A stretch of DNA of 64,000 nt from Mangrovimonas sp. YM274 (GCF_030908385.1 NZ_CP133091.1:3529501-3593500); one strand, 5' to 3'; counted from the stretch's first letter, positions 1-12,294 are shown. Translations and numbers: made by a program. The notes: generated by a model from the letters alone, not told the origin.

Positions 1-293
1 ATGGCTGTGGTGTTGTGAGTGAAGAAGCATTTCTTTTGAATTATCCCAAGTTTTTCACCCCAAATGGTGATGGACACAATGATCTATGGCGCATTAATTT
101 TGCTGCTAACGAACCAAAAATAGAAATCATCATCTTTGATCGCTTTGGAAAAATACTCACTTCCTTAAGTGCTCAAGATTATGGCTGGGATGGCACTTAT
201 AATGGGCACAATATGCCTTCAAGTGATTATTGGTTTGTGGTTAACAGAGCCGATGGCACCACCCACCGAGGTCATTTTACCTTAAAAAGGTAA
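1..293 (+). CDS. T9SS type B sorting-domain surface protein, 3' end only
   Basis: The reading frame is open at the window edge, so only the C-terminal ~97 residues are visible. They contain FFTPNGDGHNDLW, IFDRFGKIL, WDGTYNG and a final HFTLKR, which is the gliding-motility-associated C-terminal domain (CHU_C / T9SS type B sorting signal). In the family this domain directs large adhesin-like proteins through the type IX secretion system to the cell surface or medium. The function of the body of the protein cannot be seen. The gene converges with the minus-strand GH13 gene, with only 7 bp between the two stop codons and no clear terminator. The GTG at position 15 is internal and not a real start. 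Confidence 0.85.
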   Translation, partial: GCGVVSEEAFLLNYPKFFTPNGDGHNDLWRINFAANEPKIEIIIFDRFGKILTSLSAQDYGWDGTYNGHNMPSSDYWFVVNRADGTTHRGHFTLKR

Positions 294-300
294 AGCATCA

Positions 301-1959
301 TTACTGCCTTTCCAATAACACAGTATCAAAATTGGAATCTACAGTTACTTTTCCAGATACAACCGTAACCTCTTGATTTGAATAAAAATCATATAAGATT
401 TCACCTTCTGCAAAGATATTTGACACATTCACTTCTTTAGATCCTTTCCCTAAATAGATACCAATAACCACCTCATCAGTAAACCCATTTTTAGAATAGG
501 TTCGCGAAAACACGTAAGGTTCCTTGGATAGCATCTGGTGGGTTCCGGCTCCTACTGCAGGATGATTTCTTCGGAATTGTCCCAACTTTTGCCAATGCGC
601 TAAAACAGCTGATGTCTTAGAATTACTTTGTACGTCCTCCCAATTCATAAAAGACCTTAAAGTAGCATCTCCCGTAGCACCTGCAATTACTAAAGGCCTT
701 GCCAATTCATCTCCATAATACACTTGAGACCCTCCTGGACACAATAGCAACCTATTAGCAGTTTCAAACGGTTTTTCCCTTTTAGGGTCGAATGGTTGCC
801 CGTCGTCATGCGAACTCATGTAATTAAGCACACTATACCCTTTCAACGCAGAATTCAAGCTATCTGAGTACTTTTTGAACATGCTCTCATAATCCATTTG
901 CTTGGCATTCCATTTGGCTTCAAAATTGATTAAGCTATTAAAGGCTTCATCAAAGTAGTTCACTTTTTGATCACCAAAATCAAAGTATTTTCCACCACTA
1001 ATACCATAATTATACACCTCTCCAATTAAATAGAACTCATTATCATCCAATACTTTTTCTGGATGGTTATTTCTCCATTCCGCAAAGGCATAATCGCATT
1101 CTTTTTTAAATTCTTGCCACACATAAGGCTCAGTATGTTTTACCGTATCCACCCTATAGCCATCTATCCCGAATTCGGTGATGTAATCAGTGAGCCATTT
1201 CATGATATAAAACCTTGGCGCTCTTGGATGACCCGTTCTTTCAAAAAAGGCATCCAACTCGGCAACTTCTTCTTCATAACGTCCTTCGGCCTTCCATTTT
1301 TCCACCAGTTGTGGAGGCAACTCAACATCGTCATTACTTTCGGTTCTAATATCGGGAAGATTGGCCACCAAGGTACATTCTACAGTAGACTCGTAATCTT
1401 TATAGGAACATTGCGGATTGGTTCGCACCCAAGTATCAGGCCAAACTGGGTCCTTTTCCGTAACCGGTCCAGTATGGTTGATAACCGCATCTAACAAGAT
1501 ACGAATACCATGTTCGTGAGCCACCTTTACCAATTGGTGCAAATCCTCTTTCGTTCCAAAATTAGGGTCCAATGCCGACCAATCTTTGGTCCAATAGCCA
1601 TGGAAACCATAAGTCCTTCCGGTACCTTCATTAGTACTGCCATGTATCTGTTCTACGATGGGGGTCATCCAAATAGCATTAATACCCAAATCTGTAAAAT
1701 AACCGTCTTCAATTTTCTGTATAACACCTTTTAAATCGCCTCCTTCGAACCCGCGAAGAAAACCGGTGATATTGTCCCGATCAAAATTAACATCGTTAGA
1801 CGTATCGCCATTCTTAAAGCGATCGGTCAACATGAAATACACGTTGGCACCTTCCCATACAAATGGAGCTTCAGGCTTTGCAGTTAATGTCTCAACTTTT
1901 TTCTCTTGACAATTCATCATAAAAATTGATAACCCTAAGATACATAGAAAGCGTTTCAT
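301..1959 (-). CDS. GH13 alpha-amylase family lipoprotein
   Basis: This is a 552-residue glycoside hydrolase family 13 enzyme acting on alpha-1,4-glucans. It has a lipoprotein signal ending at Cys17 (FMMNC). The four conserved regions are visible: DAVINH (157-162), GYRVDTVKH with nucleophile Asp271, LIGEV with acid/base Glu314, and SSHD with transition-state stabiliser Asp385. A C-terminal beta domain follows from about residue 470. It is the last gene of the minus-strand maltodextrin operon, 3 bp after the next GH13 gene. The acyl anchor suggests the periplasm or the outer membrane; residues after Cys17 (QEKK) are not the acidic export signal of surface lipoproteins, so a periplasmic side is plausible. 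Exact product specificity is not determined. Confidence 0.9.
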   Translation of the reverse strand: MKRFLCILGLSIFMMNCQEKKVETLTAKPEAPFVWEGANVYFMLTDRFKNGDTSNDVNFDRDNITGFLRGFEGGDLKGVIQKIEDGYFTDLGINAIWMTPIVEQIHGSTNEGTGRTYGFHGYWTKDWSALDPNFGTKEDLHQLVKVAHEHGIRILLDAVINHTGPVTEKDPVWPDTWVRTNPQCSYKDYESTVECTLVANLPDIRTESNDDVELPPQLVEKWKAEGRYEEEVAELDAFFERTGHPRAPRFYIMKWLTDYITEFGIDGYRVDTVKHTEPYVWQEFKKECDYAFAEWRNNHPEKVLDDNEFYLIGEVYNYGISGGKYFDFGDQKVNYFDEAFNSLINFEAKWNAKQMDYESMFKKYSDSLNSALKGYSVLNYMSSHDDGQPFDPKREKPFETANRLLLCPGGSQVYYGDELARPLVIAGATGDATLRSFMNWEDVQSNSKTSAVLAHWQKLGQFRRNHPAVGAGTHQMLSKEPYVFSRTYSKNGFTDEVVIGIYLGKGSKEVNVSNIFAEGEILYDFYSNQEVTVVSGKVTVDSNFDTVLLERQ

Positions 1960-1962
1960 AAA

Positions 1963-3855
1963 CTACTGAAATTTAAGAATAAAAGATTCTAAAGGTTTTA
2001 AAGGAATTCTTGCCGAAGCACTAGAATCCGTGACATGCAAAGTTGTTTGAAAATCATTATAAAGTTGATCTTTCAAAATATAATCTCCTCCTTGTAATTG
2101 CCATTTTTGCCTTAAGGATTCTGGCAACTTCAAATCGAATTCTGTACCAAAATAAGGATCAAAATTGGAGACAATAATCAACTTTTCATTTCCATTCCAA
2201 CGCGCAAAAGAAAACTGCTTCAAACCATAATGCTCGGTATGATGGGTATTGTAGGTATGAAGCTCTTCATATTCCCCCATCAAGGCTTCACTGGAAATTG
2301 TAAAATTTAGCAAGCGCTTGTAGAAATCGCGCAATTCCAGCTCTTCTGGTGTAGACTTGCCTCCATCAAATTGTTTGTCGTTTACCCAGCGTCTTAATGT
2401 AGGAACACTTCCATAATCAAAAATGGAAGTTCGGGAAGGATCACCAAAGCCTAAATCTTCAGCTCCAGGCTCTCCAAATTCCTGACCAAAATAAATTAAG
2501 GTTGGTGACGTACTGATGGTTGCAGATAGCACCATCGCCGGCTTTGCCTTTTGGGCATCTCCTGCAAATTCAGGGCTCGCAATACGTTGCTCGTCGTGGT
2601 TTTCCAAAAAGTGCAACATATGGTGTTCTATGTCGGACAAATAGTTTTGAATAGGCGGAATATTATCGGTTTTGCCATGGCCTTGCATGATATGCTTCAA
2701 GGTATCATACAACTGAACCTTGTCGTACAGATAGTCCATTTTCCCTTTATGGATATAGGCTCTATATAAATCTGGATTGTAAACCTCTGCCAATAAAAAG
2801 GCATCTGGGTTTTTCATTTTTATAGCTGAATTCATATAGCTCCAAAATTCCACAGGAACCATTTCTGCCATATCATATCTAAAGCCATCCACGCCTTTTT
2901 CCAACCAATACAAGGCAATATCCTTAAACTTCACCCAAGAATCCGGTACTATTTTATCTTTCCAAAATTGATAGTGCGCTTGGTAATCCTTATTTTCAAA
3001 ACCTTCTGGCAACTCAGGAAAATCCTTGTGTCCATCTGGACTTACCCCATAATTTATTTTTACCGTTTCGTACCAATCGTGAAAATTGGGCTGCGCCAAA
3101 CGCGATCCATTTCCAGTCCACTTGGCCGGGTTTTCATCAAACTTACCATCTGCCAAAGGATTTGGTTGTCCACCCAAAGGTTGGTAATTATTTTCGGGCA
3201 CTGGCACCTTAAAAGCTTCCCCCGGGATGTAATAAAAATTATTGTTAACACTGTATGCTTTTGAAGTATCATCCTTAGCTCCGAAGCTTTCTACTCCCTC
3301 AGGATTTGTGATGCTTTGATAGTTTCTTGCTACGTGATTTGGCACAATATCAATAATGAGTTTTAATCCATTTTTATGTGTACGCTCAATCAAGGCTTCA
3401 AATTCTTCCAAACGTTTGGAAACGTCTTCTGCCAAATCAGGATTCACATTATAATAATCCTTCACCGCATATGGAGAGCCGGCACGGCCTTTCACCACAT
3501 CGGGATCGTCGTTGGAAATTCCATAAGCAGTATAATCGGTAATGACATCATGGTGAGGTACACCGGTATACCAAATATAGGTCACTCCTAGATCCTTAAT
3601 TTCCTGAAGCGCTTTATCTGAAAAGTCGTTAAATTTTCCAACACCATTTTCTTCAATGGTTCCCCAAGGCTTGTTGGTGGCGTTCGTATTGCCAAAAAGT
3701 CGTGTAAACACTTGATAAACGACTTCTTTTTTAGCAGTATTATCCGAGATTGGTTGTGTTTCACTTGTCATAGGAGTCTCTGTTTTTTCCTTGCATCCCA
3801 AAACGAGAAGAAGCGCTACTGCAAAATAACATAAACGACTGAAAATCATAACCAA
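1963..3855 (-). CDS. GH13 alpha-amylase family lipoprotein
   Basis: A second GH13 enzyme, 630 residues, with a lipobox ending at Cys21 (LLVLGC). The catalytic regions are IDIVPNH (168-174), GFRYDMAE with nucleophile Asp328, LLAEV with acid/base Glu357, and ENHDEQR with Asp421. The insert between strands 3 and 4 (about 180-300) is long, so its substrate preference probably differs from the two neighbouring GH13 proteins. It lies 9 bp downstream of the neopullulanase-like gene and 3 bp upstream of the next GH13 gene, so it is co-transcribed. Probable role: cleavage of starch oligosaccharides after surface attack. Exact activity (amylase or maltogenic) is unknown. Confidence 0.9.
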   Translation of the reverse strand: MVMIFSRLCYFAVALLLVLGCKEKTETPMTSETQPISDNTAKKEVVYQVFTRLFGNTNATNKPWGTIEENGVGKFNDFSDKALQEIKDLGVTYIWYTGVPHHDVITDYTAYGISNDDPDVVKGRAGSPYAVKDYYNVNPDLAEDVSKRLEEFEALIERTHKNGLKLIIDIVPNHVARNYQSITNPEGVESFGAKDDTSKAYSVNNNFYYIPGEAFKVPVPENNYQPLGGQPNPLADGKFDENPAKWTGNGSRLAQPNFHDWYETVKINYGVSPDGHKDFPELPEGFENKDYQAHYQFWKDKIVPDSWVKFKDIALYWLEKGVDGFRYDMAEMVPVEFWSYMNSAIKMKNPDAFLLAEVYNPDLYRAYIHKGKMDYLYDKVQLYDTLKHIMQGHGKTDNIPPIQNYLSDIEHHMLHFLENHDEQRIASPEFAGDAQKAKPAMVLSATISTSPTLIYFGQEFGEPGAEDLGFGDPSRTSIFDYGSVPTLRRWVNDKQFDGGKSTPEELELRDFYKRLLNFTISSEALMGEYEELHTYNTHHTEHYGLKQFSFARWNGNEKLIIVSNFDPYFGTEFDLKLPESLRQKWQLQGGDYILKDQLYNDFQTTLHVTDSSASARIPLKPLESFILKFQ

Positions 3856-3864
3856 AAAAGTATT

Positions 3865-5769
3865 TTAAAATGTATTTAATGTTGATAAAAGCAGCATTCC
3901 CTTTGCAGGTAATGTTACATTTCGATCCCAAACAATCTTTTCTTTAGAAAGGATATCGGTCATGGATTTCCCTTTAAGTCCCAATTGCTCAAAACGATCC
4001 AAGTCTATGGTTTGCTCGACATTATTCTTATTGATAATCAAAACCACTGTTTCCTCTCCCTGGCTTCTAGATAGCAAGTACACGCCATTATCAGGAGCAA
4101 AATGCAGGGTACTTCCGTCATGGATTGCCTTACTTTGCTTGCGATAATTCAATAGTGATTTTACAAACTGCTGCATGTCCTTCTTCTCAGCAGACAAACT
4201 TTTTCCTGTAAAGGCATTGACAGCATCAGTATCCCAACCCCCAGGAAAATCTGTTCTAATCAGTCCATGGTCGTGAGGTTTGGCTGTGTTTTGCATGAGT
4301 ATTTCCGTACCGTAGTACATCTGCAGGGTGCGCGGCATCAAAGCCATATAACTTAGCGCCATTTTTGTATGGGGAATGTTTTCCTTTAACTGGGTAAACA
4401 CACGATCCATATCATGATTGTCTGGAAATACCATTATGGATTTTGGATTGGTGTAGACAAAATCGTTGGCCAAACCTTCATACATCCTTACCAAACCTGT
4501 CCCCCATGTTTCTTCTTCATTCAAAGCTTTTACAATGGCTTCCTGCATAGGAAAATCCATCGTAGACTTTAAATGCGATTCGTAGCCTTGCTTATTGGGG
4601 GTTCCGGTTTGCCAATATCTTACCAACAAAGGATTGACACTCCACTCTTCTCCCACAATATTGAAATTAGGATATTCGGTCATGATGGCACCGGCCCATT
4701 TCCCCATAAATTCCTTATCGGGATATGGGTAGGTATCCTGTCTGATGCCTCCCAACTGAAGCGTTTCCACCCACCAAATGTTGTTTTGGATGATATAATT
4801 AGCCATGAAAGGGTTGCGCTGGTTCAAATCTGGCATAGCAGGTACAAACCAACCTTCGCTCATTTCTTTCTTATCAATAATAGAAGCGTACAAATCCTGA
4901 TTGGTCGTACGTCTGTGATTGGAGTTTTTCACCTTTCCACTAGCCTCATAAGCCTCTTGTTGGTTCACCCAATCCTTAAAAGGTAAGTCCTTCATCCACC
5001 AATGGTAACTTCCACAATGGTTCGCCACCATGTCCATGATGAGTTTCATCCCCTTTTGAGATACTTGTTGCGAAAGTGTTTTGTAATCCTCCAAAGTTCC
5101 AAACCTTGGATCTACCTCATAAAAATCGGTAATAGCATAACCGTGATATGAAGATTCTGGCATATCGTTGGTCAACAAGGGCGTTGGCCAAATGGCTGTA
5201 AAGCCCATGCTTTCTATATAATCCAAATGCTGAATAATCCCTTCAATATCCCCTCCATGTCGACCATAATCGTTTTTACGATCGATGATTTTTTCATTCA
5301 TATTGGCACGCACATCATTAGATGTGTCGCCATTGGCAAAGCGATCAGGCGTAATCAAGTAAATGGCATCACTGCTGTTGAAACCTTCAAATTGCTCCGA
5401 AGACTTGTCACGCTGTTTCAGTTCATAAGTGATGCGTTCTTTTTCCTTTCTGCCATTTTTAAAGACGATATCAAAACTCCCTGCTTTCACAGAAGGCGCT
5501 ATGTTCAAATCGATAAACAAATAATTGGGGCTATCGGCTTTATGGACTTTAACAATGGAAATTCCCGAAGATTCCACACTTGGCGTAAGCTTGCCAACAT
5601 CGTCCCCCTTCACCAATAGTTGCACAGATGGATTTTTAAAACCTACCCACCAGTTGGGTGGTTCCACCCTTTCAATTTGAGCGTTTGTAAATAGACTCAG
5701 CCCAAGAAAAGCACCACAAATAACCGTATGCTTTAGCCCTCCAAAATATATCCCCAACACTTGTTTCAT
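3865..5769 (-). CDS. GH13 neopullulanase/cyclomaltodextrinase-like enzyme (SusA type)
   Basis: A 634-residue enzyme with an N-terminal signal peptide (cleavage near TNAQ, residue 31) and an N-terminal beta-sandwich domain starting IERVEPPNWW, typical of cyclomaltodextrinase/neopullulanase N domains. GH13 motifs: MDMVANH (about 245-251), GIRQD with nucleophile Asp345, IVGEEW with Glu374, and PDNHD with Asp453. A small C-terminal beta domain follows. No lipobox is seen, so the enzyme is likely soluble in the periplasm, like SusA of Bacteroides, where it would hydrolyse imported maltodextrins. It sits 5 bp after the GH97 gene, the same functional pairing as susA/susB. Confidence 0.9.
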   Translation of the reverse strand: MKQVLGIYFGGLKHTVICGAFLGLSLFTNAQIERVEPPNWWVGFKNPSVQLLVKGDDVGKLTPSVESSGISIVKVHKADSPNYLFIDLNIAPSVKAGSFDIVFKNGRKEKERITYELKQRDKSSEQFEGFNSSDAIYLITPDRFANGDTSNDVRANMNEKIIDRKNDYGRHGGDIEGIIQHLDYIESMGFTAIWPTPLLTNDMPESSYHGYAITDFYEVDPRFGTLEDYKTLSQQVSQKGMKLIMDMVANHCGSYHWWMKDLPFKDWVNQQEAYEASGKVKNSNHRRTTNQDLYASIIDKKEMSEGWFVPAMPDLNQRNPFMANYIIQNNIWWVETLQLGGIRQDTYPYPDKEFMGKWAGAIMTEYPNFNIVGEEWSVNPLLVRYWQTGTPNKQGYESHLKSTMDFPMQEAIVKALNEEETWGTGLVRMYEGLANDFVYTNPKSIMVFPDNHDMDRVFTQLKENIPHTKMALSYMALMPRTLQMYYGTEILMQNTAKPHDHGLIRTDFPGGWDTDAVNAFTGKSLSAEKKDMQQFVKSLLNYRKQSKAIHDGSTLHFAPDNGVYLLSRSQGEETVVLIINKNNVEQTIDLDRFEQLGLKGKSMTDILSKEKIVWDRNVTLPAKGMLLLSTLNTF

Positions 5770-5774
5770 AATTC

Positions 5775-7913
<2,139 letters not shown>

Positions 7914-7937
7914 TTACTTTGTATTCCAAACTCTGGG

Positions 7938-10247
7938 CTATCCCAAAGTCGCTGTAGTTCCTTTTGTTACTGTAATTACTTGATCATTCACCAAAATGTC
8001 CAAAGCATCACCTGTTTCCAACTCAAAGCTTGTTTGCTTTTGAGACACATTCACTTTCAAAATTTGATGCCTGAAGTTCACTTTGAAAGAATAACTGGTC
8101 CATTCCTTTGGAATTTTTGGTTCGAAGAACAACTTGTCTTCCTTCACACGCATCCCTCCAAAACCTTCTACAATACTCATCCAAGTCCCTGCCATGGACG
8201 TAATGTGAAGTCCTTCGTGCACTTCCTTGTTATAATCATCCAAATCCAGACGCGATGTTCTCAAATAAAAGGTATAAGCCATTTCCATTTGATCCAATTT
8301 TGCAGCTTGAATGCTATGCACACATGGCGACAAGGAACTTTCGTGAACCGTAAATGGCTCGTAGAAATTAAAATGACGCTCCAATTCCTCAGTAGAAAAA
8401 TGGTCTTCAAAAAAGTAGAACCCTTGTAAAGTGTCCGCCTGTTTTATATAAGGTGAACGCAAAATGCGATCCCAAGACCATTTTTGGTTGATTGGCCGTT
8501 CGGATTTATCCAAATCGGCAACCGTTATCAATTCCTTATCCAAGAAGCCATCCTGTTGCAAATACACTTGGTGCTCTTCGGAATATGGGAAATACATATT
8601 GCCAGACACATCTTTCCAAGCTTTTAGTTCCTCAGCTCCCAATTGGACTTTGTCCATGATTCTGGAATAATCTTCGGCATACTCGCCTTTTATTTTCTCA
8701 ATGTTTTCCAAAGCATAATTGATACACCATTGGGCAATGTAATTGGTGTAGAAATTATTGTTGACATTGTTTTCGTATTCATTCGGACCTGTTACGCCCA
8801 AGATGACATATTTATTTTTCGCTGTTGAAAAGGTCGCGCGTTGATGCCAAAAACGGGCAATCCCTATCAATACTTCCAATCCTTTTTCTGGAATGTAACT
8901 GTAATCGCCAGTATACCTGTAGTAGTTAAAAATGGCAAAGGCAATGGCTCCGTTACGGTGAATTTCCTCAAAAGTGATTTCCCACTCATTATGACATTCT
9001 TCTCCATTCATGGTTACCATAGGATACAAAGCAGCTCCATTTGAAAAGCCCAATTTCTCAGAATTTTCAATGGCTTTATCCAAATGATGGTAACGGTATT
9101 CCAACAAGCTTCTTGCCACATTTTGATCTTTGGTAGCCATGTAGAACGGGATACAATAAGCTTCGGTATCCCAATAGGTACTACCGCCATATTTTTCACC
9201 GGTAAATCCTTTTGGTCCAATATTCAATCGTGCATCTTTCCCTAAATAAGTGTGGTTCAATTGCAGAATATTGAAACGGATTCCCTGTTGTGCTTTTACA
9301 TCACCTTCTATGGTGATGTCGGCCATAGCCCAAATATTGGCCCAAGCCTCTTTTTGTTTTGCCAACAAACCTTCAAAACCTAAATTATAGGCCTCTTGCA
9401 AAGCACTTTTGGCTGCGGCCACTAAATGGGTTTTATCGTGATTTCTATCTACCACATAACCTCCCATTTTGTTGATAGTAAAGGTGTCTTTTGCCTTTAC
9501 ATCGGAAGTGTATTCAAAACTGATTCTGGTATCGTTTTGAGAAATGTTTGGGGTTAAAGCAAGTGCTTTACCATTTACCAAACATTGCGATTCCATAAAC
9601 GTACAGGTATGGAATTGCGTTTTCATAGTGTGAGCCTCTATGAAGGCTTGTACACCATTGTGGGTAATGTTGGTAATGTTCCAAAATTTGTCATCCCAAT
9701 TGGAATCTTCGTTGGTGATTCCTGCATCCAAATAAGGCTCAAAAACAATGGCCACATCTTTATTGAGTGGTGTCACCGAATAATTGATGGCGCCCACTTC
9801 ATCTAAATCAAGACTTAAAAACCTTTTGGAAGCCACCTTTACCTCCACTCCATTTGGAAGTGTTGCCGTAAAGGATCTAGATAACCAACCTTCTTTCATG
9901 TTCAGTTCCCTAACAAAATCCTTCACTTCTGTACAAAGGTGCAAATCCAAAGCCTCGCCATCCACATACACGTTAATCCCTATCCAATTGGGAGCATTCA
10001 ATACTTTGGCAAAATACTCTGGATAGCCATTTTTCCACCAGCCCACACGGGTTTTATCAGGATAATAAACCCCAGCGATATAGCTGCCTTGGAATGTTGG
10101 ACCGGAGTACTGCTCTTCAAAGTTGGCACGTTGGCCCATGGCTCCATTTCCAATACTAAATAAACTCTCTGAGGATTTAACGCGATCTGGCTCAAACCCT
10201 TCCTCAATAATGGACCAATTGTCTGGTTTTATATAATCTTGATTCAT
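7938..10247 (-). CDS. GH65 maltose (or kojibiose-type) phosphorylase
   Basis: A 769-residue cytoplasmic GH65 protein without a signal peptide. The general acid motif GPNEYENNV (Glu490) corresponds to the catalytic Glu of maltose phosphorylase, and the phosphate-binding loop SSLSPCVHS is present near residue 640. Reaction expected: maltose + phosphate to beta-glucose-1-phosphate + glucose. Coupling to the next gene upstream is tight: its ATG overlaps the beta-phosphoglucomutase stop by 4 bp, and that enzyme uses exactly the beta-G1P made here. With an MFS importer in the same operon, maltose phosphorylase is the best call; other alpha-glucobiose specificity cannot be excluded. Confidence 0.9.
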   Translation of the reverse strand: MNQDYIKPDNWSIIEEGFEPDRVKSSESLFSIGNGAMGQRANFEEQYSGPTFQGSYIAGVYYPDKTRVGWWKNGYPEYFAKVLNAPNWIGINVYVDGEALDLHLCTEVKDFVRELNMKEGWLSRSFTATLPNGVEVKVASKRFLSLDLDEVGAINYSVTPLNKDVAIVFEPYLDAGITNEDSNWDDKFWNITNITHNGVQAFIEAHTMKTQFHTCTFMESQCLVNGKALALTPNISQNDTRISFEYTSDVKAKDTFTINKMGGYVVDRNHDKTHLVAAAKSALQEAYNLGFEGLLAKQKEAWANIWAMADITIEGDVKAQQGIRFNILQLNHTYLGKDARLNIGPKGFTGEKYGGSTYWDTEAYCIPFYMATKDQNVARSLLEYRYHHLDKAIENSEKLGFSNGAALYPMVTMNGEECHNEWEITFEEIHRNGAIAFAIFNYYRYTGDYSYIPEKGLEVLIGIARFWHQRATFSTAKNKYVILGVTGPNEYENNVNNNFYTNYIAQWCINYALENIEKIKGEYAEDYSRIMDKVQLGAEELKAWKDVSGNMYFPYSEEHQVYLQQDGFLDKELITVADLDKSERPINQKWSWDRILRSPYIKQADTLQGFYFFEDHFSTEELERHFNFYEPFTVHESSLSPCVHSIQAAKLDQMEMAYTFYLRTSRLDLDDYNKEVHEGLHITSMAGTWMSIVEGFGGMRVKEDKLFFEPKIPKEWTSYSFKVNFRHQILKVNVSQKQTSFELETGDALDILVNDQVITVTKGTTATLG

Positions 10248-10900
10248 TTTTCAATTAGTTCTTTAATAAAATCTGTTGAGATTTCTGTAAAATCATTAAA
10301 TACATAATCGGCATCTCCCAATACCGTTTTATCTCCTATGCCTATGGCAATCATTTGGGCTGCCTTGGCCGCCTCGATTCCTGCCGACGCGTCTTCAAAC
10401 ACGATGCAGTGTTTAGGTTCTATTCCCAAAGCTTCCGCCCCTTTCAAAAACACTTCTGGATTTGGTTTTCCTTTTACCACATGGTTACCATCCACAATTT
10501 GATCGAACTTGGAAAGCAAATCGACCTTTTCCAAAATAACCGTGGCATTTTTACTGGCCGAGCCCAAGGCAATTCCCTGTTTATTCTCGATAAGGTAATT
10601 GAGCACTTTAGGAACATCCGGCAGAATTTCTGAAGCATTCATCTGCTCGATGTAGTTCAGGTAATCGGTATTTTTGGAATCCATAAGTTCCTTGAATTCT
10701 GCTTCGGAAACCGTCTTGTTGCCCCAAGCCAATATCTTTTCCAACGATTTTACACGACTCACACCTTTCAATTGTTCGTTTTGTGTTTCGGTAAAATCCA
10801 CGCCAATACTATTGGCTAACTTTTTCCAAGCCAAAAAATGGTATTTTGCAGTGTCTACAATAACACCATCCAGGTCGAAAATAAATCCTTTCTTATTCAT
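10244..10900 (-). CDS. pgmB: Beta-phosphoglucomutase
   Basis: A 218-residue HAD-superfamily enzyme. The motif FDLDGVIVDT gives the phosphorylated Asp9 and the acid/base Asp11, followed by a cap domain with WKKLA, then LGSASKN (motif II) and FEDASAGIEAA (motif IV). It converts beta-glucose-1-phosphate to glucose-6-phosphate, closing the phosphorolytic maltose route to glycolysis. It overlaps the MFS gene upstream by 8 bp and the GH65 gene downstream by 4 bp, so translation of the three is probably coupled. Confidence 0.93.
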   Translation of the reverse strand: MNKKGFIFDLDGVIVDTAKYHFLAWKKLANSIGVDFTETQNEQLKGVSRVKSLEKILAWGNKTVSEAEFKELMDSKNTDYLNYIEQMNASEILPDVPKVLNYLIENKQGIALGSASKNATVILEKVDLLSKFDQIVDGNHVVKGKPNPEVFLKGAEALGIEPKHCIVFEDASAGIEAAKAAQMIAIGIGDKTVLGDADYVFNDFTEISTDFIKELIEK

Positions 10901-12242
10901 TTGCTGTTTCTATTATTTCATCCACATCCTTTACTCTTCTCACTAAAAGTGCCGCAATTAAAAAGCTCACTCCACTAGTTACCAAAGCCAACATGGCATT
11001 TTCGTTGTAAAAATATTTTACGATAGGTCCGCCTATAAAGGCATTAATAATTTGAGGGATTACGATAAAGAAGTTGAAAATCCCCATATACACTCCCATT
11101 TTTCTGGCTGGGATAGACCCCGCCAAAATAGCATAGGGCATTGCCAGGATACTGGCCCAAGCAATTCCTACGGCCACCATTGATAATATCAACCAATATT
11201 GATTTGGAGAGAAATACATGGATATTAAACCAATCCCTCCAATGATCAATGATATTACATGAGTTCGTTTTCTTCCAATTCTCGCCGCTATAACGGGTAA
11301 AAAGAAGGCAAAAATTGCAGAAACTAAATTGTACACTCCAAATAGCACGCCTACCCAATCACCAGCATTTTGATACGTTTCACTATGTGTATCGCTAACC
11401 GGCAAACCGTAGATATGATGTGCTAAAGCTGGGGTAGAAAACACCCACATTCCAAAAAGGCCGAACCAAGAGAAGAATTGCACCCAAGCCAGCTGCCTCA
11501 TAGTTTGAGGCATTTTAGCAAAGTCTGTAAAAATATCCATTAAACTGGATTTTTCATCTTCAGGCACTTCTTCTTGATCTGACATTTGAGCCAACTCTTC
11601 AGGCGAATATTCTTTGGTCCTAAACACCGTAACAAGAACACTTACCACCAAAATAGCGGCTCCAATCCCAAAGGATAGTAATAAATTAAGAGGCACACCA
11701 CCATCTTTTCCAGAATTGGAAACCCCGAAAAAGTTAGTAAGCACATAAGGCAACCATGAACCAACCACAGCACCTATACCTATTAAAACTGTTTGAATAC
11801 TGAACCCTAAGGTTCTTTGATCTGTTCGAAGATTGTCTGCAACCAAAGCGCGAAACGGCTCCATGGCTACGTTAAAAGAAGCATCCATGATCATCAACAT
11901 TCCAGCTCCCACCCATATGGCAGGCATAAATGCTGTGAACATATCTGCATTAGGCATTAAAACCAATCCTAGTGCCGCCAGCAAAGCCCCTACTAAAAAA
12001 TAAGGTCGCCTTCGGCCCAATCTAGTCCAGGTTCTGTCGCTGTAATGCCCAATGATTGGTTGAACAATTAATCCGGTAAGAGGTGCCACAATCCAAAACC
12101 AGGACAAATGATGTACATCTGCTCCGAAAATCTGTAAAATTCTACTGGCATTGGCATTTTGCAGGGCAAACCCCATTTGAATTCCGAGAAACCCAAAACT
12201 CATGTTCCAGATTTCCCAAAAGCCTAATACACGCTTTTTCAT
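10893..12242 (-). CDS. MFS/GPH-type maltose symporter
   Basis: A 449-residue membrane protein with about 12 hydrophobic segments. The loop GHYSDRTWTRLGRRRPY is the hallmark of the SLC45/sucrose-maltose branch of glycoside-cation symporters. A central charged cytoplasmic loop (around 220-240) separates the two halves. Likely role: proton-coupled uptake of maltose or short maltodextrins from the periplasm across the inner membrane, feeding the phosphorylase encoded 650 bp downstream. It is the first gene of the seven-gene minus-strand operon, and its upstream region carries strong inverted repeats (see 12269-12328). Confidence 0.88.
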   Translation of the reverse strand: MKKRVLGFWEIWNMSFGFLGIQMGFALQNANASRILQIFGADVHHLSWFWIVAPLTGLIVQPIIGHYSDRTWTRLGRRRPYFLVGALLAALGLVLMPNADMFTAFMPAIWVGAGMLMIMDASFNVAMEPFRALVADNLRTDQRTLGFSIQTVLIGIGAVVGSWLPYVLTNFFGVSNSGKDGGVPLNLLLSFGIGAAILVVSVLVTVFRTKEYSPEELAQMSDQEEVPEDEKSSLMDIFTDFAKMPQTMRQLAWVQFFSWFGLFGMWVFSTPALAHHIYGLPVSDTHSETYQNAGDWVGVLFGVYNLVSAIFAFFLPVIAARIGRKRTHVISLIIGGIGLISMYFSPNQYWLILSMVAVGIAWASILAMPYAILAGSIPARKMGVYMGIFNFFIVIPQIINAFIGGPIVKYFYNENAMLALVTSGVSFLIAALLVRRVKDVDEIIETANE

Positions 12243-12268
12243 TTAAATAGTACTTTTAATTGATACTA

Positions 12269-12294
12269 TTTTGATAAGCGTTAACTTATCAAAA
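12269..12294. promoter_or_regulatory. Perfect inverted repeat upstream of MFS gene
   Basis: Arms TTTTGATAAG (12269-12278) and CTTATCAAAA (12285-12294) are perfect inverted repeats around a 6-bp spacer. The centre is about 39 bp upstream of the MFS start. On the minus strand a near-consensus -7 box (TAAGTTTT, 12298-12291) overlaps the right arm, so the repeat is well placed for an operator that blocks the operon promoter, or for a 5' leader hairpin. This is inference from sequence only. Confidence 0.55.

Noticed and set aside
1063-1734. Plus-strand frames of 143 and 74 codons inside the first GH13 gene
   Set aside because: They are shadows of a gene with all GH13 motifs on the minus strand and show no domain of their own; the same holds for the many other antisense frames in the window.
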